The notes beneath the pieces were generated by a model, which made no database searches, was not told where the DNA came from, and saw only the letters and a list, made by a program, of their open reading frames with translations. Positions 1-6,676 of a stretch of DNA of 64,000 nucleotides are shown here, one piece after another. The stretch is taken from positions 8,594 to 72,593 of the forward strand of contig JAZPYE010000002.1 in assembly GCA_045544035.1 (NCBI GenBank), in the 5' to 3' direction. Each line of letters starts with the position of its first letter. The stretch's first letter is position 1. The position numbers and the translations under genes were made by a program. The stretch comes from SIG587 sp045544035. Lineage in GTDB: Bacteria > Bacillota > Clostridia > Oscillospirales > Acutalibacteraceae.

Positions 1-228
1 GAGGTTATTTCGGCTCTCATTGCCGATGAAGCCGCTATAGGTATGGTTAACTCCAAAACCACCGCCGTTCGCGTTATTCCTGCAATCGGCTGTACCGTTG
101 GCGATGAGCTTGACTTTGGCGGTTTACTTGGCGGAGGCCCCGTTATGGCGGTTAACACCTACTCCCCTGCTAAATTCATTCACCGTGGCGGACAAATTCC
201 TGCCCCCATTCAAAGCCTTAAAAACTAA
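1..228 (+). CDS. UPF0210/DUF711 (PFL family) protein, C-terminal end
   Basis: The window opens inside this gene; the reading frame is open from base 1 and stops at 226-228. The 75 visible residues match the end of the UPF0210/DUF711 family: a conserved block around TTAVRVIPA, then DFGGLLGGGPVMAVN, and the typical ending RGGQIPAPIQSLKN. The family has no firmly assigned function and is often encoded next to an ACT-domain protein, which here would lie upstream of the window. A bidirectional terminator follows immediately. The family call is from recognition of the conserved C-terminus; the name PFL family does not imply pyruvate formate-lyase activity. Confidence 0.85.
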   Translation, partial: EVISALIADEAAIGMVNSKTTAVRVIPAIGCTVGDELDFGGLLGGGPVMAVNTYSPAKFIHRGGQIPAPIQSLKN

Positions 229-240
229 AATAAATATTAA

Positions 241-273
241 AAGCACCGATTTAAAATCGGTGCTTTATTTTTT
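241..273. terminator. bidirectional intrinsic terminator between convergent genes
   Basis: A 10-bp perfect stem (241-250 with 256-265) is followed by a T-rich run at 264-273 on the plus strand, and by an A/T-rich stretch on the minus side. It lies between the DUF711 gene and the convergent activase gene and overlaps the activase stop codon. Confidence 0.85.
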
Positions 274-1008
274 TGCATTTTTCATTCCGTTTAAAATGTG
301 AGTTTTTGCCTCCTGCGCTTTATTAAGCGGCAGCGCGGGCAGGCCTTCAAGTTTATAAGGAATTCCAAGTTCCTTATATTTATTTACCCCCATTGTGTGG
401 TAGGGCAAAACATCGAGGGCCTTTAAATTTTTAAGAGTTGCGAGAAACTCGCCAAGCCTCTCTAAATATTCCCTTTTGTCGGTGTAGCCCTCAACGATTA
501 TATGCCTGACCCATAGGGGAACATTTTTGGCCTCGAGATATTTAGCAAATGCCAAAACATTCTCATTGCCAAAGCCAGTAAGCTCCTTGTGAATTTTACT
601 GTCAATATGCTTAATATCCAGCATAACAAGGTCGGTCACCGCTAGCAAAACATCCAGCTTTTTAAGGTAAGCCTCATTTTCGGGATTATATGTAATTCCC
701 GAGGTGTCAATGCAGGTGTGAACACCCTGCTCCTTAAAGGCAGTAAACAGTTCTATGAGGAAATCCACCTGCAAAAGCGGCTCGCCGCCCGTAACGGTTA
801 AGCCGCCCTTAGCATAAAAGGCTCGATTTCGCTTAAAATCATCAAGAATCTCATTTACGGTAATTTCGGTGCCGCCTCCCACTCCCCAGGTGTCGGGATT
901 GTGGCAATAAAGACACCGCATAGGACAGCCCTGCAGGAAAAGCACATATCTTATGCCTGGGCCATCAACCGTGCCGAAGGATTCTTTTGAATGAATATAG
1001 CCTTTCAC
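265..1008 (-). CDS. pflA: pyruvate formate-lyase-activating enzyme
   Basis: Radical-SAM enzyme of 247 aa that uses S-adenosylmethionine and a [4Fe-4S] cluster to place the glycyl radical on pyruvate formate-lyase. The cluster motif CPMRCLYC is seen at residues 28-35 with C28, C32 and C35, followed by HNPDTW, typical of PFL activases; TVTGGEPLLQ is the SAM-binding GGE motif. The start is a GTG at 1008, only 5 bases after the stop of the glycine-radical-domain gene and without a clear Shine-Dalgarno, which suggests translational coupling. It is last in the operon PFL core, radical domain, activase. Here its substrate would be the separate 80-residue protein rather than the large subunit. Confidence 0.95.
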   Translation of the reverse strand: MKGYIHSKESFGTVDGPGIRYVLFLQGCPMRCLYCHNPDTWGVGGGTEITVNEILDDFKRNRAFYAKGGLTVTGGEPLLQVDFLIELFTAFKEQGVHTCIDTSGITYNPENEAYLKKLDVLLAVTDLVMLDIKHIDSKIHKELTGFGNENVLAFAKYLEAKNVPLWVRHIIVEGYTDKREYLERLGEFLATLKNLKALDVLPYHTMGVNKYKELGIPYKLEGLPALPLNKAQEAKTHILNGMKNAKK

Positions 1009-1013
1009 TTTAA

Positions 1014-1256
1014 TTACATCTGGTCGTGGAAGGTGCGGGATATAACCTCATCCTGCTGTTCCTTTGTAAGTTTAATAAAGTTAACGGCATAGCCGCTTAC
1101 TCTAACGGTTAATTGCGGATATTTTTCGGGGTGAGCCTGTGCATCAAGCAGGGTCTCCTTTGAAAAAACATTAACATTCAGGTGATGTCCACCCTGCTTA
1201 ACATAACCGTCAAGTAAAGAAACAAGATTATCAATTTGATTTTCGGTCGCTTTCAT
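1014..1256 (-). CDS. stand-alone glycine radical domain of pyruvate formate-lyase (GrcA-like)
   Basis: An 80-aa protein equivalent to the C-terminal domain of pyruvate formate-lyase. It carries the blocks LDGY, HHLNVNV, HPEKYPQL and the glycyl-radical motif RVSGYAVNF, with the radical glycine at residue 55, and ends ISRTFHDQM as complete PFLs do. It has its own strong site AAGGAG six or seven bases before the ATG and lies 21 bases after the stop of the catalytic gene, so it is translated separately. E. coli YfiD/GrcA is a known stand-alone domain of this kind, but there it repairs a full-length enzyme. Here the neighbouring catalytic protein ends before this domain, so the small protein is inferred to be an obligate subunit. 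Confidence 0.92.
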   Translation of the reverse strand: MKATENQIDNLVSLLDGYVKQGGHHLNVNVFSKETLLDAQAHPEKYPQLTVRVSGYAVNFIKLTKEQQDEVISRTFHDQM

Positions 1257-1277
1257 TATTTTCTCCTTATTATAAAA

Positions 1278-3383
1278 CTATTCTTCAGTGTCAAGACCTT
1301 CAAAAAGCGTAGGCGACATACAAGCACCGTTTGCGCAGTCAAAGTCAACCTCAATATCTCCCGCAAAAATGCGGTCATCCTTACCGAGAGCTCCAGGGAC
1401 GATTGAGAAGGTGTTTGAAATGCCATCCTGAGCATCGACAAAGGGCAGCTTTGCAACCGATGCAAGGGAAGCAACGGCACCGTTTGTGTCTCTACGGTGC
1501 ATGGGGTTAGCACCGGGGGCGAATGCCTCGCCTTTTTTACGACCGTCAGGTGTGGCGCCTGTATTTTTACCATAAACAACATTCGAGGTAATGGTTAAAA
1601 TCGAGGTGGTGGGAACACTGTTTCTGTAGGTGTGATTTTTTCTGATATGCTCCATAAATCTATGAACGATTTGATAGGCAATGGAGTCAACGCGGTCATC
1701 ATCGTTGCCGTATTTCGGGAAATCACCCTCAACCTCATAGTCAACAACAATTCCCTGCTCGTTTCTAATTGTCTTAACCTTGGCATATTTAATAGCAGAC
1801 AGTGAGTCAGCCACAACAGAAAGGCCTGCAATGCCCGTTGCAAACCAGCGGGTTACCTCCTTATCGTGAAGGGCCATCTGGATTTTTTCGTAGCAATACT
1901 TATCGTGCATATAATGAATGATATTAAGGGTATGCACATAAACCTTGGCAAGCCACTGCATCATTTGGTCATAGGCCTTCATAACCTCATCGTAATCAAG
2001 ATACTCGCTGGTTATGGGGCGATATTCAGGGGCAATTTGCTTGCCCGAAATTTCATCAATACCGCCGTTAATTGCATAAAGCAGACACTTTGCAAGGTTG
2101 GCTCTGGCGCCGAAGAACTGCATTTCCTTGCCCAGTTTCATTGAAGAAACACAGCAGGCGATGGCATAATCATCACCGTGGTGGAAACGCATTAAATCAT
2201 CGTTTTCATACTGAACCGATGAGGTTTCAATGGAAATTCTGGCGCAGTAACGCTTAAAGTTTTCAGGCAGCCTTGTGGACCACAAAACGGTGAGATTGGG
2301 TTCGGGCGCGGCGCCTAAATTCTCAAGGGTATGAAGATAACGATAGGTCATCTTTGTAACCATATGTCGGCCATCAATGGCAACACCGGCAAGGGATTCG
2401 GTAACCCACTGGGGGTCGCCTGAAAATAGAGAGTTATATTCAGGGGTTCTGGCAAATTTAATAAGGCGCAGCTTCATAATAAACTGGTCAACCAGCTCCT
2501 GTATTTCGCTTTCGGTGTAGACCCCGTTTTTAAGGTCGCGCTCGGAATAAATATCGATAAACGTTGATGTGCGACCAAGGGACATTGCGGCGCCGTTTTG
2601 CTCCTTAACAGCAGCCAAATAGCCAAAATAAAGCCACTGAATTGCCTCTTTGGTATCCTTTGCAGGGCGGGAAATATCATAGCCATAGCTTGCGGCCATT
2701 TTCTTTAAATCCTCAAGGGCTCTGATTTGTTCAGATAGCTCCTCACGGGCGCGGATAATTTCCTCATACATTGCAGAACGAGTGGTTTCCTTCTGCTCTG
2801 CCTTGTCCTCAATAAGGCGGTCAACACCATAAAGAGCAACACGGCGGTAGTCACCGATAATACGGCCACGGCCGTAGGCATCGGGAAGCCCTGTTATAAT
2901 GTGACTTGAACGGCAGGCGCGCATTTCGGGGGTGTAAACATCAAAAACACCTGCGTTGTGGGTTTTTCTATGAACGGTAAAGAATTCCTTAACCTCAGGG
3001 TCAAGGGTGTAGCCGTTATCGGAACAGGCCTTTTCGGCCATGCGAATTCCACCATAAGGCATCAAGGCACGCTTAAAAGGCTTGTCGGTCTGGAAGCCGA
3101 CAATCTTTTCCTTTTTCCTATCGAGATAGCCGGGGCCGTGAGAAACAATGGTGGAAATCACCTTGGTGTCCATATCAAGAACACCGCCTGCTTCCCTTTC
3201 CTGCCGATTTAGCTCGGTCACCTGCTCCCACAAATCCATCGTATCCTCTGTGGGGCCCACAAGAAAGCTTTCATCCCCATCATAGGGCATAAAATTGTGC
3301 TTAATAAAGCTTCTAACATTTATTTCTTTAGTCCAAGTACCCTCTTCAAAGCCTTGCCATTCTTCGAACATTTTAAATGTCAA
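1278..3383 (-). CDS. pflB: formate C-acetyltransferase catalytic subunit lacking the glycine radical domain
   Basis: Converts pyruvate and CoA to formate and acetyl-CoA. The 701 aa cover the PFL barrel, with the catalytic pair C410-C411 in IACCVSSM. Homology runs to DGISNTFSIVPGALGKDD and then stops: the last 30 or so residues are an acidic tail with two cysteines (DCANGAC) unlike a normal PFL, and no glycyl-radical motif is present. Complete PFLs are about 740-760 aa. The missing domain is the next gene. The start is taken as TTG at 3383 because GAAGGA lies seven bases upstream; an ATG four codons later (3371) is the alternative and would leave the site about 19 bases away. First gene of the operon. 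Confidence 0.93.
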   Translation of the reverse strand: MTFKMFEEWQGFEEGTWTKEINVRSFIKHNFMPYDGDESFLVGPTEDTMDLWEQVTELNRQEREAGGVLDMDTKVISTIVSHGPGYLDRKKEKIVGFQTDKPFKRALMPYGGIRMAEKACSDNGYTLDPEVKEFFTVHRKTHNAGVFDVYTPEMRACRSSHIITGLPDAYGRGRIIGDYRRVALYGVDRLIEDKAEQKETTRSAMYEEIIRAREELSEQIRALEDLKKMAASYGYDISRPAKDTKEAIQWLYFGYLAAVKEQNGAAMSLGRTSTFIDIYSERDLKNGVYTESEIQELVDQFIMKLRLIKFARTPEYNSLFSGDPQWVTESLAGVAIDGRHMVTKMTYRYLHTLENLGAAPEPNLTVLWSTRLPENFKRYCARISIETSSVQYENDDLMRFHHGDDYAIACCVSSMKLGKEMQFFGARANLAKCLLYAINGGIDEISGKQIAPEYRPITSEYLDYDEVMKAYDQMMQWLAKVYVHTLNIIHYMHDKYCYEKIQMALHDKEVTRWFATGIAGLSVVADSLSAIKYAKVKTIRNEQGIVVDYEVEGDFPKYGNDDDRVDSIAYQIVHRFMEHIRKNHTYRNSVPTTSILTITSNVVYGKNTGATPDGRKKGEAFAPGANPMHRRDTNGAVASLASVAKLPFVDAQDGISNTFSIVPGALGKDDRIFAGDIEVDFDCANGACMSPTLFEGLDTEE

Positions 3384-3430
3384 TTTAAAATCCTTCTTTC
3401 ACTTTTTTGAACATCTTTTCTACATTTAAA

Positions 3431-3439
3431 AGTATAACA
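3431..3439 (-). promoter_or_regulatory. probable extended -10 promoter of the pfl operon
   Basis: Reading on the minus strand, TGTTATACT (extended -10, TG-N-TATACT) lies about 47 bases before the pfl start. No good -35 is seen at the right distance, as is usual for extended -10 promoters. The same TGTTATACT occurs upstream of the M16 peptidase gene at 53264. Confidence 0.5.
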
Positions 3440-3734
3440 TAAAACACGCTGTAAGTATAGTAGAAAAACCTTGCAAAAATTTAAAATAAATATTTGAAAA
3501 TTTAGCAAATATATCAAAAATTAGTAATGATTATCGTTTTTATTTTAACAAACTTTTTATTTTTTCTCAAATTTAATTTAAGAAAAAAAGAAATGCCAAA
3601 TAAAACGAAAAAAAATTAGATTTTTTATAAAAACAAACATTTATTTTAAAGTATTATTTTCTTTACTATATTATATAACAAATCAAAAGAATTTTCAAGA
3701 GCAACCGGCCGCTTACTAAAGCGTATAATAAAAA

Positions 3735-3772
3735 TTGAGTGTTCATAACTCAAATCCGTTATGAACACTCAA
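3735..3772 (-). terminator. intrinsic terminator of the zinc-ribbon nuclease operon
   Basis: A perfect 15-bp stem (3735-3749 with 3758-3772) with an 8-base loop. On the minus strand it is followed by TTTTTATTATA. It lies about 180 bases downstream of the 140-aa membrane protein gene and directly after the tRNA-like 3' end. Confidence 0.75.
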
Positions 3773-3774
3773 AA

Positions 3775-3788
3775 TGGTCGGAGTAGCG
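3775..3788 (-). other. tRNA 3'-end-like sequence, possible attachment-site scar
   Basis: On the minus strand these bases read CGCTACTCCGACCA, which has the form of the last bases of a tRNA (acceptor strand, discriminator A, CCA) and resembles tRNA-Pro genes. The sequence upstream does not form the rest of a tRNA: there is no T-arm GGTTCGA and no matching 5' acceptor. Such orphan 3' ends are left where elements integrate into tRNA genes. A second copy is not seen in the window. Confidence 0.4.
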
Positions 3789-3948
3789 TTATAGTAATCA
3801 AGCGTAAACCCGCATAAATACTAGGTTTTCCGCAGTTATAAACAGTACAAAGGTCTTAATTACTATGATTAAGTGGGTTCGGCAATTGATAAATTGTTGT
3901 GAATGTTTTTGGGAAGATTGTTGATTAATAGAGGAAAATTAAATGCTA

Positions 3949-4371
3949 TTATCGAAAAGCATCAATACTCAAATCCGTTTTTATTATGTATTTTCTGTCG
4001 TAATTATCATAAAGAATGAATTCTACTTTATCGTTAGGATTACAAATTGCAGACAAATTTTGTTTACAATAACTTTTATAAATATCTTGCTCAACGATAT
4101 CTATATTTTTCGTTGTTGCTGGCGGCAAAGTTAATTCTTTTAAACCATCAAAGTATTCGACGTGAAGTACATGTGTGTCTATACAGCAAATCATTCTTGT
4201 TATTACAACTGTTCTAAGCGAATTGTTAGATAGGTAAATTTTGAAATTTGGTAACATTTCAAAATAGGTCTGTATTTTTCTTGTTTTATCCCAAAGATTC
4301 AACCAAATACCAACAATACCAACAATTGTTGCTAACGTAGTTCCAATTGCAGAAAGCGCGTTCCAATTCAT
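3949..4371 (-). CDS. one-pass membrane protein of unknown function, partner of the zinc-ribbon nuclease gene
   Basis: 140 aa. A single hydrophobic segment covers roughly residues 7-26 (LSAIGTTLATIVGIVGIWLN), followed by a cytoplasmic or extracellular domain of about 110 residues that I do not recognise. No enzymatic motif is visible; two adjacent cysteines lie near residue 62. The start codon overlaps the end of the upstream 493-aa gene by 4 bases, which implies coupled translation and a shared role. Base composition is more AT-rich than the flanking housekeeping genes. It could be an anchor, inhibitor or effector for the nuclease-like protein, but nothing in the sequence decides between these. 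Confidence 0.75.
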   Translation of the reverse strand: MNWNALSAIGTTLATIVGIVGIWLNLWDKTRKIQTYFEMLPNFKIYLSNNSLRTVVITRMICCIDTHVLHVEYFDGLKELTLPPATTKNIDIVEQDIYKSYCKQNLSAICNPNDKVEFILYDNYDRKYIIKTDLSIDAFR

Positions 4372-5849
4372 AAACGATCACCTCTATAATCTTCCAATGC
4401 TTTTACTTCTTTACTATTTTTTCTACAAATAGGACAACTACTTCCTTTATTTCTATTCTTGATAGTTGCCTGCCATTCGTGACCATTGTCACATTTCCAC
4501 CATACTTTTTTACTGCTGTTAGCTGTAAAGTTTTCTGGCTTTAATTCGCCATTTTTTTCATAATTCCAATCTTTCGCCAGAGTAGGATTAACCGTTCGTA
4601 AATCATTTTCACCTTTAATAGCAAGCCTGCCAGAACAATATGGGCACCCCTTACCGTTATTTCTACTATATATCGCCGCCTGCCATTCGTGACCATTGTC
4701 ACATTTCCACCATACTTTTTTTCCACTATTCGTTGTAACATGTTCCGGTTTTAAGTTGCCGTTTTTTTCAGAGTTCCATTCTTTTGCTAGCTCTAAATTA
4801 GAAAACAAAAGAGAATTTTCTTTTTCTGTGTATTCTCGTAAGTTTTCTATGAAAATTGCATCTCTTTCAAGGTTAACATCAACGCTCGATCCAATTATCT
4901 CGCTTAAAATTTCTTTAAGTATTTTGGGCAAATCCTTTTGTCCTTTTTGAACAATATAATCTTTGGAACTATTATTTAACGGAGGCAAGCCTTCTCTTAT
5001 TCTATACAGTTTAATCCCATCTTTTTTACACTTTTGATTTTTTTCTAAATCTTTTTTTGTTTTGTTTTTATGCCAAAGGTATCCATCATATTCAATGGCG
5101 ATTCTTTTTGATGGAATATAAATATCTAATTCGTATCCGTTCTCTTTGTATAGATGAATCACCTCTAAATCGTATTTTTTAAGATAATACAAAATCGCAT
5201 ACTCGGGAAGAGAAGTTTTTCGTTCGGAATTACAAATAGGGCACCCACATCCCGTGTTTCTATGGAGAATCGTTGCTTGCCATTCGTGACCTTTGTTACA
5301 TTTCCACCATACTTTTTTGTTGCAATTAGGCAATATATCTGTAGGTGTTAATCCATTGTTTTTTTCATAATTCCATTCTTGTGCTAAGGTTGGATTAACC
5401 GTTTGTAAGTCGTTTTCCCCCTTAACAGCAAATCGACCAGCACAGTAAGGGCATCCGTTTCCGTTGTACCTACTTTGTATTATTGCTTGCCATTCATGAC
5501 CTTTACTACATTTCCACCAGACTTTCTTTCCACTACTAGGCAATACATCCTTGGGCGTTAATCCATTGTTTTTTTCATAATTCCATTCTTGTGCTAAAGT
5601 TGGATTAACTGTTTGTAAATCATTATAGCCTTTAATAACTAATATTCCTGCGCAATATGGGCATCCTTTACCACTATGTCTATTATATATAGTCGTTTCC
5701 CATTCGTGTCCTTTATTGCACTTCCACCATACTTTTTTATTACTTCCAAGGGTTAATTGAGCGGGGTCAAAATTTAATTCGTTATTCTTTCCCCAATTCC
5801 ATTCTGCCATCAGTTCGGCATTATCAATTACGTATTTCTTTTCTGCCAT
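4368..5849 (-). CDS. five-zinc-ribbon protein with embedded PD-(D/E)xK-like nuclease domain
   Basis: 493 aa with no signal peptide. Five modules of the DUF4379 'probable zinc-ribbon' type each carry WWKCxxGHEW and a later CPxC pair; first cysteines lie at residues 44, 114, 184, 383 and 453. Between modules three and four (about 212-290) is a domain resembling Vsr/DUF559-type endonucleases: LDIYIP with D242, IAIEYDGYLWH with E253 and H260, then KDGIKLYRIRE. This looks like a nucleic-acid-binding nuclease; the substrate is unknown. A GAGGTG site precedes the ATG, and a promoter lies 40-70 bases upstream. It is AT-rich, is coupled to a small membrane protein and sits beside tRNA-derived repeats, so it is likely acquired DNA. 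A defence role is inference. Confidence 0.8.
   Translation of the reverse strand: MAEKKYVIDNAELMAEWNWGKNNELNFDPAQLTLGSNKKVWWKCNKGHEWETTIYNRHSGKGCPYCAGILVIKGYNDLQTVNPTLAQEWNYEKNNGLTPKDVLPSSGKKVWWKCSKGHEWQAIIQSRYNGNGCPYCAGRFAVKGENDLQTVNPTLAQEWNYEKNNGLTPTDILPNCNKKVWWKCNKGHEWQATILHRNTGCGCPICNSERKTSLPEYAILYYLKKYDLEVIHLYKENGYELDIYIPSKRIAIEYDGYLWHKNKTKKDLEKNQKCKKDGIKLYRIREGLPPLNNSSKDYIVQKGQKDLPKILKEILSEIIGSSVDVNLERDAIFIENLREYTEKENSLLFSNLELAKEWNSEKNGNLKPEHVTTNSGKKVWWKCDNGHEWQAAIYSRNNGKGCPYCSGRLAIKGENDLRTVNPTLAKDWNYEKNGELKPENFTANSSKKVWWKCDNGHEWQATIKNRNKGSSCPICRKNSKEVKALEDYRGDRL
4420..5800 (-). repeat. about 210-bp coding repeats (zinc-ribbon modules)
   Basis: Within the 493-aa gene the module repeats with an exact 70-residue spacing (C44, C114, C184, and again C383, C453), so the DNA repeats about every 210 bases. 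Modules are strongly similar at DNA level, for example the segments encoding TVNPTLAQEWNYEKNNGLTP in modules two and three, which suggests recent duplication or gene conversion. Confidence 0.8.
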
Positions 5850-5887
5850 AACCTTGGCACCTCGCTTTTATAAATATCTTTTATGAT

Positions 5888-5916
5888 ATTATACCATAAA
5901 TTTCTTCTATAGTAAA
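5888..5916 (-). promoter_or_regulatory. promoter of the zinc-ribbon nuclease operon
   Basis: On the minus strand TTTACT, 17 bases, then TATAAT preceded by TGG, so a sigma-A promoter with an extended -10. It lies about 40 bases before the start codon of the 493-aa gene. Confidence 0.7.
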
Positions 5917-6180
5917 TATGCACTGTTTTATGATAACAGCAAACAAGAAAGGAGTGATGTTATTTGTTTGTTTAATAATTTTGAGTCAGTAAAAATCGAC
6001 AGAAGAATGTGAAAAAGCATAAAAAGCGTTTATAAAAAGAAAATGCCGAAATCGGAATTTTGCAAAATTTTATAAATTAGTCTGCGAAGCAGACACCGAA
6101 CTTCTTCACTATTCACTATTACTTATTACTTCCAAAAATCCTCTATCCAAAACGTAGAGAATAGTGAAGAGTGAAAAAGT
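5917..6180. other. intergenic region with no convincing gene
   Basis: About 260 bases between the nuclease operon promoter and the tRNA terminator. An 11-codon reading frame with a good AAAGGAG site (ATG at 5957) is the only start-like signal. An inverted pair CTTCACTATTC / GAATAGTGAAG flanks about 6104-6167. Nothing else is recognised. Confidence 0.5.
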
Positions 6181-6211
6181 AAAAATCCCCATTCTTACGA
6201 ATGAGGATTTT
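6181..6211 (-). terminator. terminator after tRNA-Leu
   Basis: On the minus strand an AAAATCC-CATTC arm pairs with GAATG-GGATTTT across a GTAA loop, with one mismatch, followed by T residues. It begins directly after the tRNA CCA. Confidence 0.8.
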
Positions 6212-6294
6212 TGGTGCGGGTGACAGGACTTGAACCTGCACGCGTGAGCGCTAGCTCCTAAGGCTAGTGCGTCTGCCAATTCCGCCACACCCGC
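6212..6294 (-). tRNA. tRNA-Leu (anticodon UAG)
   Basis: 83 bases including an encoded CCA. The acceptor GCGGGTG pairs with CACCCGC before ACCA; the T-arm reads GGTTCAAGTCC; the anticodon stem CTAGC/GCTAG encloses the loop CTTAGGA, giving anticodon TAG, which reads CUA and related leucine codons. A long variable arm, as expected for a class II tRNA, lies at about 6240-6253. Its first 22 bases and its upstream region are copied exactly at 6462-6550. Confidence 0.97.
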
Positions 6295-6361
6295 ACGTAT
6301 TAACTTTTTAAACGACATTTTAGTTTAAAACGGCAGCCGCACTCCGTTACTCTTGCGGTGC
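6273..6361 (+). repeat. 89-bp direct repeat, copy 1 (covers tRNA-Leu 5' end)
   Basis: This 89-base segment is identical to 6462-6550. It includes the first 22 bases of tRNA-Leu (on the minus strand) and about 67 bases upstream of the tRNA. Confidence 0.95.
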
Positions 6362-6461
6362 CCGGCGTTTATCTTCGGTGGTAAACCACCTTGAACACTG
6401 CCGACCGCGGCGCCTTTTCAGCATTTGCTTCATCCTCCACCGGAGGCGCAAATTCTGAAAA
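6362..6461. other. hairpin-rich spacer between the two 89-bp copies
   Basis: A 100-base, GC-richer spacer. It holds a 6-bp palindrome with a 2-base loop (6377-6390) and a long imperfect hairpin at 6415-6461, whose arms run from TTTTCAG to CTGAAAA and include CCTCC/GGAGG. The hairpin ends exactly where repeat copy 2 begins. No open reading frame is convincing. Confidence 0.6.
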
Positions 6462-6550
6462 CTGCCAATTCCGCCACACCCGCACGTATTAACTTTTTAA
6501 ACGACATTTTAGTTTAAAACGGCAGCCGCACTCCGTTACTCTTGCGGTGC
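6462..6550 (+). repeat. 89-bp direct repeat, copy 2 (truncated tRNA-Leu 5' fragment)
   Basis: Exact copy of 6273-6361. On the minus strand it carries the tRNA-Leu upstream region and then only the first 22 bases of the tRNA, after which sequence unrelated to the tRNA begins. It is a partial tRNA duplicate, not a functional gene. Confidence 0.95.
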
Positions 6551-6676
6551 TTTACAATTTTAACAAGTAGAACTGAATTTGTCAAGTGCGCATTTAATAA
6601 TTTTTATTCATATCCTTCTTGCGTTTTGAGAAACTTTATGCTACAATCAAGACACACCTTTTTAGGAGGAATTTTA

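Larger units (their letters stand above)
3384..3948. other. AT-rich intergenic region with hairpin and tRNA-like 3' end
   Basis: About 565 bases without a convincing gene. The half nearest pfl is very AT-rich and holds its promoter. The rest holds a strong hairpin at 3735-3772, a 14-base match to a tRNA 3' end at 3775-3788, and an imperfect inverted pair near 3798-3810 and 3856-3867. These read as the edge of an inserted segment. A 13-base word inside the hairpin (3748-3760) recurs at 3967-3979 within the adjacent gene. Confidence 0.6.

Noticed and set aside
1256..1582. 108-residue minus-strand reading frame overlapping the end of pflB, which could hint at a frameshift joining the two PFL parts
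   Set aside because: Its translation shows no PFL homology; the glycine-radical gene has its own start and ribosome site, so the split is not explained by this frame.
3540..3570. Rex-like operator upstream of pfl (TTTGTTAAAATAAAA on the minus strand)
   Set aside because: Only one half-site matches TTGTTAA; the region is so AT-rich that the match is not informative.
3775..3870. Complete tRNA gene on the minus strand
   Set aside because: Only the last 14 bases fit a tRNA; there is no T-arm consensus, anticodon stem or matching 5' acceptor.
4420..5800. CRISPR-like regular repeat spacing
   Set aside because: The 210-base period comes from coding repeats of zinc-ribbon modules; there are no short palindromic repeats with unique spacers.
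5957..5992. 11-codon reading frame with a good AAAGGAG site, like a truncated holin-type toxin start
   Set aside because: Too short and with no recognisable toxin features; no antitoxin RNA evident.
6542..6676. 45-residue N-terminal extension of the GH92 protein
   Set aside because: It begins inside the 89-bp repeat, has no ribosome site, and the ATG at 6677 has TAGGAGGA at good spacing.
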